Source of the DNA: Actinopolymorpha pittospori
GTDB taxonomy: Bacteria > Actinomycetota > Actinomycetes > Propionibacteriales > Actinopolymorphaceae
Direction of reading: 5' to 3'
Assembly: GCF_014873875.1 (NCBI RefSeq)
Contig: NZ_JADBEM010000001.1
Coordinates: forward strand, 2,852,001-2,916,000
Length of the DNA stretch: 64,000 bases
Below are positions 59,726 to 64,000 of this stretch, in pieces; positions within the stretch are counted from its first letter, which is position 1; each line of letters opens with the position of its first letter. The notes below the pieces were generated by a model. That model saw nothing but the letters and a program-made list of their open reading frames with translations. It made no database searches and was not told the DNA's origin. The translations under genes were made by a program, and so were the position numbers.

Positions 59726-60985
59726 CTATCTACAGGCGGCGGCGCGTTCGAGGAGTACGGCACGCTCGCGCTCGTTGCGGGTGAGCGCCGCCGCGCGCTC
59801 GAACTCCTCGCGTGCCTCCTCGGCGCGTCCGAGCTTCGCGAGCAGGTCACCGCGCACGCTGGGCAGCAGGTGGTAGTCCTTCAGGGCGGGTTCGGAGGTC
59901 AGCGCGTCGACGAGTTCGAGGCCGCGTGCCGGTCCGTACGCCATTCCGAGGGCGACCGCGCGGTTCAGCTCCACGACGGGCGAGGGCGCGACCAGGGCGA
60001 GCGTCTCGTAGAGCGAGGCGATCTGGACCCAGTCCGTCTCCTCCGGGGTGCGGGCCCGCGCGTGGCAGGCCGCGATCGCGGCCTGCAGGACGTAGGGCCC
60101 GGGCGGCCCGCCCAGGGCGCGGGCGCGCCGAAGAGCCGTGAGGCCACGGTTGATCAGCAGCTGGTCCCAGCGCCTCCGGTCCTGGTCGAGCAGGAGGACG
60201 GGCTGGCCGGACGTGTCGGTCCGCGCGGCCGAGCGGGACGCCTGGATCTCCAGCAGCCCGATCAGGCCGTGCACCTCCGGATCCTGGGGCACCAGCTCGG
60301 CCAGGATCCGGCCCAGCCGCAGCGCCTCCTCACACAGCGCCGGCCGCATCCAGTCGTCCCCGGCGGTCGCGGCGTACCCCTCGTTGAAGATCAGGTAGAT
60401 CACTTCCAGCACCGAGGAGAGGCGGGCCGCCCGCTGCGCCGGCTCCGGGATCTCGAACGGCACGCCCGCCTCCGCGAGGGTCCGCTTGGCCCGGACGATG
60501 CGCTGCGCGACCGTCGGCTCGGAGACGAGGAACGCCCGGGCGATCTCGTCCGTACGAAGACCGCCGACCACTCGCAGGGTGAGCGCGACCCGCGCCTCGG
60601 TGGACAGCACCGGGTGGCAGGCGACGAACACCAGCCGGAGCAGGTCGTCGCTGATGTCGTCGTCCAGCGCGGCGTCGAGATCGGGACCGGACTGGGCCTG
60701 GTCCAGCTCGGCCTGGTGGGCGAGGAGGGCGTACTTCTGCCGCTGCCGTTCGCCACGGCGCAGCTGGTCGATCGCGCGGTGCTTGGCGGTGGCCATCAGC
60801 CAGGCGCCCGGCTTGGGTGGGATTCCCGACTCGGGCCACTGCTCGAGTGCGGCGACCAGGGCGTCCTGGGCGAGTTCCTCGGCGAGCCCGACGTCGCGCA
60901 CGATCCGGGCGAGCCCGGCGATGAGCTTGGCGGACTCGATCCGCCAGACCGCCTCGACTGCCCGATGGGTCTCCGGAGTGCTCAC
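59726..60985 (-). CDS. ECF42-type RNA polymerase sigma factor
   Basis: The 419-residue protein has sigma2 (GLAEELAQDALVAALEQWPE), sigma4 (LRTDEIARAFLVSEPTVAQR) and the C-terminal extension with YLIFNEGYAATAG and a TPR-like end. ATG 60985 is clear. It lies 92 bases downstream of a YCII/DGPF gene on the same strand with a hairpin between, a second ECF42 module in the window. Confidence 0.92.
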   Translation of the reverse strand: MSTPETHRAVEAVWRIESAKLIAGLARIVRDVGLAEELAQDALVAALEQWPESGIPPKPGAWLMATAKHRAIDQLRRGERQRQKYALLAHQAELDQAQSGPDLDAALDDDISDDLLRLVFVACHPVLSTEARVALTLRVVGGLRTDEIARAFLVSEPTVAQRIVRAKRTLAEAGVPFEIPEPAQRAARLSSVLEVIYLIFNEGYAATAGDDWMRPALCEEALRLGRILAELVPQDPEVHGLIGLLEIQASRSAARTDTSGQPVLLLDQDRRRWDQLLINRGLTALRRARALGGPPGPYVLQAAIAACHARARTPEETDWVQIASLYETLALVAPSPVVELNRAVALGMAYGPARGLELVDALTSEPALKDYHLLPSVRGDLLAKLGRAEEAREEFERAAALTRNERERAVLLERAAACR

Positions 60986-61027
60986 GCGCCCATCAGATCA
61001 TGCGCCCCGCCCACGCTCGGCGGGGCT

Positions 61028-61058
61028 CGCGGGGCCCGCTCGCTCGCGGGCCCCCGCG
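61028..61058 (-). other. Hairpin between YCII and ECF42 genes
   Basis: cgcggggcccgc (61028-61039) pairs with gcgggcccccgcg (61046-61058) with one bulged base and a six-base loop. It sits 20 bases after the YCII stop and 43 bases before the sigma start on the minus strand, where it could attenuate or process the transcript and set the YCII:sigma ratio. Confidence 0.6.
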
Positions 61059-61077
61059 CATCCCGGCGCCGACGCTC

Positions 61078-61437
61078 CTAGGCGAAGTCCTCTTCCTCGA
61101 AGACCGGACGGATCTCGAGAGCGGACTCCTCACCGGTCGGGTTCGGGCAGCGCTTGGCCCACTCGATGGCCTCCTCCAGCGAGCTGACCTGCCAGATCCA
61201 GTAGCCGGCGACCAGTTCCTTGGTCTCGGTGAACGGGCCGTCGACGACGGTCCGCCTGTCACCGGAGAAGTGCACGCGGGCCCCGTGCTTGCTGGCCTTG
61301 AGGCCATCGCCCGCGAGCATGACGCCGGCCTTCACCAGCTCCTCGTTGTACTGACCCATTTCGGCGAGAAGCTGCTCGGTGGGGAGGATGTCGGCTTCGC
61401 TGTCCGTGCTGGCCTTGACAATGACCATGACTCGCAT
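61078..61437 (-). CDS. YCII/DGPF-domain protein, ECF42 partner
   Basis: The 119-residue protein begins MRVMVIVKASTDSEADILP and has VVDGPFTETKELVAGYWIWQ with an exact DGPF motif. It is the upstream partner of the ECF42 sigma gene, as in the first module at 13030. ATG 61437 is preceded by AAGGAGTCACCACG. Function in sigma control is unsettled. Confidence 0.92.
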   Translation of the reverse strand: MRVMVIVKASTDSEADILPTEQLLAEMGQYNEELVKAGVMLAGDGLKASKHGARVHFSGDRRTVVDGPFTETKELVAGYWIWQVSSLEEAIEWAKRCPNPTGEESALEIRPVFEEEDFA

Positions 61438-61558
61438 CGTGGTGACTCCTTCTCGTGTGTGTCCGGGCCCTGCGTGGCCCGGCCTCTACCCACACCTCGA
61501 ACAACGGAGTCCCCGATCGACAAGTTCGTCGAAATTTCTTCGAGGAATTTTCTGGGCC

Positions 61559-61600
61559 GTCCCGGACCCGGCGACCGCCAGGTCTCCCCGGGTCCGGGAC
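61559..61600 (-). terminator. Perfect 13-bp stem-loop terminator
   Basis: gtcccggacccgg (61559-61571) pairs exactly with ccgggtccgggac (61588-61600) around a 16-base loop. It begins 16 bases past the stop of the enolase-superfamily gene on the minus strand. Confidence 0.85.
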
Positions 61601-61616
61601 GACGATCAGCGGGGAG

Positions 61617-62666
61617 CTACTCCCACTCGAAGCCCGCGCCCTGCGGGGCGAGGGCGTAGCCGTTCTCCAGCCGCGGGAAGCCGTCTGCGGAGGAGCGCAG
61701 GCCCGTCTCGAGGAAGATCGCGGTCGGTACGCACAGCAGCAGGCTCAGCGCGGCCGGGCCGCCACCGTGCGAGGCGTACGGCACGCCGAACGCGCCCGCG
61801 AGCGCCCCGATCGCGCGGATCTCGGTCGGGCCGCCGGCCCGGCGCAGGTCCGGCTGGACGATGTCGCAGCAGCGGCGTTCGAAGAACTCCCGGAACTGCC
61901 GGGCGCTGTAGAGGTTCTCACCCGCCGCGATCGGGAGCCGCAGACGCTGGGTGAGTTCGGCATAGCCCTCGAAGTCGTCGGCGCGCAGGGGCTCCTCGAA
62001 CCACCCCACGCCGAGCTCCTGGAACACGTGGCCGCGACGCAGCGCCTCGGTCAGCGTCAACGCCTGGTTGGCGTCGACCATGAGCTTGATGTCTGGACCG
62101 ACCTCCTTGCGGACGGCCTCGATCCGCTCGACGTCCTCCTCCAGAGTCGGCGCCCCGACCTTCATCTTCACGCCGTGGAAGCCCTGCTCGACCGCGGCGG
62201 CACACTGGCCGCGGAGCTGGTCGATCGTCCAGTTGGACCAGCCGACCATGGCGTAGGCCGGGACCCGGTCCCGGTAGGCGCCCCACAGTTGGTACGTCGG
62301 GACGCCGTGCGCCTTGCCCAGCAGATCCCACAGGGCGACGTCGATGGCGCTGATGCCGAACGTCGCGAGACCCTCGGTCCCGTGGTACTCCGTCTCGACC
62401 TTGAGCGACTCGATGATCGCGGGGATCTGCTCGGCGTCCCGGCCGACGACCTTGGGTGCGAGGATCTCCTCGATGAGCACCGCGAGCGTCCGCGGCGCGC
62501 CGTCGATCCGGCCGAAGGAGGAGCCGCCCCGGCCGACCAGGCCGTCGTCGGACTCGATCTCGACCGACACGGACCCGCCGCCGGTCAGTGTCTGCAGGGC
62601 GTCCCGGATGGGGTTCGCCGCGTGCGGGCGGTTCTGGTAACTGACCCGGACCTCTTTGACCTTCAC
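61617..62666 (-). CDS. Mandelate racemase/muconate lactonizing enzyme family protein
   Basis: The 349-residue enolase-superfamily protein has the acid/base motif VKMKVG (KxK), metal ligands in LMVDANQALT, WFEEPL and AAGENLYS, and the His base in ASHGGG, so it is probably an active racemase or sugar-acid dehydratase. GTG 62666 overlaps the stop of the upstream gene (GTGA). The terminator follows. Confidence 0.9.
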   Translation of the reverse strand: MKVKEVRVSYQNRPHAANPIRDALQTLTGGGSVSVEIESDDGLVGRGGSSFGRIDGAPRTLAVLIEEILAPKVVGRDAEQIPAIIESLKVETEYHGTEGLATFGISAIDVALWDLLGKAHGVPTYQLWGAYRDRVPAYAMVGWSNWTIDQLRGQCAAAVEQGFHGVKMKVGAPTLEEDVERIEAVRKEVGPDIKLMVDANQALTLTEALRRGHVFQELGVGWFEEPLRADDFEGYAELTQRLRLPIAAGENLYSARQFREFFERRCCDIVQPDLRRAGGPTEIRAIGALAGAFGVPYASHGGGPAALSLLLCVPTAIFLETGLRSSADGFPRLENGYALAPQGAGFEWE

Positions 62667-63763
62667 GGCCTGCCACCGTCCTCGATCTGGGAGAGCTTGC
62701 GGACGACGTCCTCGTCCAGTTCGACACCGAGACCGGGCTTGTCCGGAGCGCGCATCCGGCCGTTCTCGACCAGCACCGGCTCCTGCCAGATCGGCCACTC
62801 GTCCCGCAGCGGGTGCGGCTCGATGTTGTACTCCTGCGGGTAGACGCAGTTGGGCGTGCTGATCCACAGGTGCAGGTGGGCCAGCGTCCCGACGGTCGGC
62901 TGGGTGTTGTGCACGGTGATCGGCTTGTTGAACGTCTGGGCGAGGGCGGCGATCTTCTTGAACTCCGTGATGCCGCCACACTTGATGACGTCCGGCTGCA
63001 GGATGTCGATGTTGGCGTTCAGGATCAGGTCCCGGAACTGCCAGCGCGTGTACTCCTGCTCGCCGGCGGCGATCGGGATGTCCACCGCCGCGGCGAGGGA
63101 GGCGTAGCCGTCGTGATCGTGCGCGGCCAGCGGCTCCTCGAAGTGCCAGGTGTTGTACTCCTCCAGCCCGCGCGCGATCTTGATCGCCGTGTGCGGGTAG
63201 TAGGAGTTGTTCACGTCCACGAGGATGTCGAAGTCGTCACCGACGGCCGCGCGCATCTCCCGCACGGTGTCCAGCGTCTGGTCGAATCCGTCGTCGTACA
63301 TCCACGGTGTCGCGGAGTGGATCTTGTAGGCGCGGTAGCCCTGCTCCTGGAAGCTGACCGCGCGCTCGGCCTCCACCTTGGGCGTCATGCCACGCTGCAT
63401 GGAACTCGCGTAGACCTCCGGCGCCTCCCGGAAGACTCCGCCGAGGAGGTCGTAGACCGGCTTGTTCGCGACCTTGCCGGCGATGTCCCACAGCGCGATG
63501 TCGATGCCCGCGATCGCCTCGAGGTGCGCGCCCATCGGGCCGAGCTTGTAGGGGGTGTGGAACATTCGGTGCCAGATGCGCTCGATGTCGGCCGGGTCCT
63601 GACCGACCACGAGCGGTGCGAGCGCCTTCTCGACAAGCGTGTGCGTGACCGCGACGTTCATCGGGCTGACTTCGCCGACTCCGGTGACTCCTTCGTCGGT
63701 GTGCACCCGCACGAGCTGGTAGCGCCCGAGGAGCACGATCGACTCGACCTGCGTGACCCGCAT
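62663..63763 (-). CDS. Mandelate racemase/muconate lactonizing enzyme family protein
   Basis: The 366-residue enolase-superfamily protein has YKIHSATPW (K-x-H rather than K-x-K), metal ligands in LVDVNNSYY, FEEPLAAHD and AGEQEYTRW, and VHNTQPTVG carrying the second His. The combination suggests a sugar-acid dehydratase subgroup. ATG 63763 follows GGAAGGG by six bases; a GTG at 63769 is possible. It is first in a two-gene operon with a 22-bp palindrome at its promoter. Confidence 0.9.
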   Translation of the reverse strand: MRVTQVESIVLLGRYQLVRVHTDEGVTGVGEVSPMNVAVTHTLVEKALAPLVVGQDPADIERIWHRMFHTPYKLGPMGAHLEAIAGIDIALWDIAGKVANKPVYDLLGGVFREAPEVYASSMQRGMTPKVEAERAVSFQEQGYRAYKIHSATPWMYDDGFDQTLDTVREMRAAVGDDFDILVDVNNSYYPHTAIKIARGLEEYNTWHFEEPLAAHDHDGYASLAAAVDIPIAAGEQEYTRWQFRDLILNANIDILQPDVIKCGGITEFKKIAALAQTFNKPITVHNTQPTVGTLAHLHLWISTPNCVYPQEYNIEPHPLRDEWPIWQEPVLVENGRMRAPDKPGLGVELDEDVVRKLSQIEDGGRP

Positions 63764-63786
63764 GACCACCCTTCCTGCCGTCTTTT

Positions 63787-63808
63787 CCTGGGTGCGTGTG
63801 CACCCAGG
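63787..63808. promoter_or_regulatory. Perfect palindromic operator of the dehydratase operon
   Basis: cctgggtgc (63787-63795) and gcacccagg (63800-63808) form a perfect 9-bp inverted repeat with a 4-base spacer, 24-45 bases upstream of ATG 63763 on the minus strand. A TAGACA hexamer just upstream on that strand could be the -10 box, which would place the palindrome over the transcription start. Size and symmetry suggest a GntR-, IclR- or LacI-type repressor site. Confidence 0.75.
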
Positions 63809-63839
63809 TGTCTACTGTCCGGGTCCGAACCGGCCGGGG

Positions 63840-63877
63840 CACGGTGGCGCCCACTCCGTGGAACGGGCGCCACCGTG
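63840..63877 (-). terminator. Perfect 13-bp stem-loop terminator
   Basis: cacggtggcgccc (63840-63852) pairs exactly with gggcgccaccgtg (63865-63877) around a 12-base loop, 66 bases past the stop of the partial gene at the right edge (minus strand). It separates that gene from the dehydratase operon. Confidence 0.85.
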
Positions 63878-63943
63878 GTGTGTCCAGGCCCGGTCAGTGC
63901 CTCGACCAAGTCCCGGACCCGTCGCTCCCGCCCGGTGCCGGCA

Positions 63944-64000
63944 CTAGGAGTTCAGTGCCTGCTCGACCCGGTCCTTCACACCACCGAGCGCGTCGGCGGC
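63944..64000 (-). CDS. 3' end of a probable solute-binding protein (partial)
   Basis: Only the last 18 codons lie in the window. They read AADALGGVKDRVEQALNS and then TAG (63946-63944). This resembles the C-terminal helix of carbohydrate ABC transporter solute-binding proteins (family 1), which are often next to dehydratase operons, but the fragment is too short to be sure. Confidence 0.4.
   Translation of the reverse strand, partial: AADALGGVKDRVEQALNS

Noticed and set aside
1..64000. tRNA, rRNA, riboswitch, integrase, transposase or attachment-site signals
   Set aside because: None could be supported by reading the sequence; intergenic regions are short and lack cloverleaf or mobile-element hallmarks.

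Overview
The window is a very GC-rich chromosomal segment with strong G/C bias at third codon positions. It has many GTG starts, GTGA/ATGA start-stop overlaps, leaderless promoters with a TAGCGT -10 box, and typical actinobacterial families: F420-type Ddn reductase, DUF222/HNH nuclease, MmyB-type regulator, HxlR regulators, ECF42 sigma factors with YCII partners, Tat-type lipoprotein solute-binding proteins, DUF6343 and encapsulin. It comes from a filamentous or soil-type actinobacterium. I lean weakly towards Propionibacteriales/Actinopolymorpha-like organisms, but the sequence alone does not fix the genus. No rRNA, tRNA, CRISPR array, integrase or transposase was seen.

Layout. 0-4.7 kb: a cluster of short-chain dehydrogenases (SDRs), several of them damaged. 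It holds a TetR-HTH/SDR chimeric remnant, two orphan operator copies, an SDR without its catalytic Ser and Lys, an SDR without its Rossmann glycine motif, then one intact SDR with an MmyB-type regulator. 4.8-7.6 kb: an MBL hydrolase-TetR operon with a clear promoter and operator, and a DHA2-type MFS pump. 7.9-10.4 kb: a DyP peroxidase carrying an encapsulation tag, followed by its encapsulin shell. 10.5-14.7 kb: an ECF sigma/alkyltransferase pair, a divergent Ddn/TetR pair with an operator, and a YCII-ECF42 pair whose sigma gene has no normal start codon. 14.9-17 kb and 28.6-30.8 kb: two paralogous large orphan solute-binding lipoproteins. 17.1-19.4 kb: a DUF222-HNH protein with a Cys/Gly-rich insert and a wrecked phoX gene. 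19.4-20.8 kb: a methyltransferase and HxlR regulator pair with twin operators. 21-25.9 kb: a translationally coupled GT4/GT4/alpha-alpha-barrel/GH130 cassette. 26-31.5 kb: small stress and housekeeping genes and three methyltransferases. 31.6-33.7 kb: phoD behind a four-unit PHO-box-like array and ahead of a strong terminator. 33.7-40.3 kb: gamma carbonic anhydrase, a five-GAF protein with a histidine-kinase dimerisation box but no ATPase domain, and small genes. 40.4-46.6 kb: a frameshifted LAL-type LuxR regulator and a run of lipoproteins, one also frameshifted. 46.6-55.7 kb: an envelope/glycan block with a GT-C-like membrane protein, a Moco oxidoreductase, a TIGR04282-type and a GT2 transferase, an epimerase, a two-component system, a methyltransferase and a PhyH oxygenase. 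55.8-64 kb: a VOC protein with internal repeats, a CPBP protease-histidine kinase-NarL regulator operon, a second ECF42-YCII pair, and two coupled enolase-superfamily genes behind a perfect palindromic operator, next to the 3' end of a probable sugar-binding protein gene.

Several modules look like local sense-and-respond units: TetR-operator, HxlR-operator, ECF-target, HK-RR-CPBP. The clearest partnerships are DyP with encapsulin, the GH130 cassette, phoD with its PHO boxes, and the sugar-acid dehydratase pair. Three apparent single-base frameshifts lie between 39.4 and 45.3 kb, two of them in homopolymer runs. They could be real decay or assembly error.
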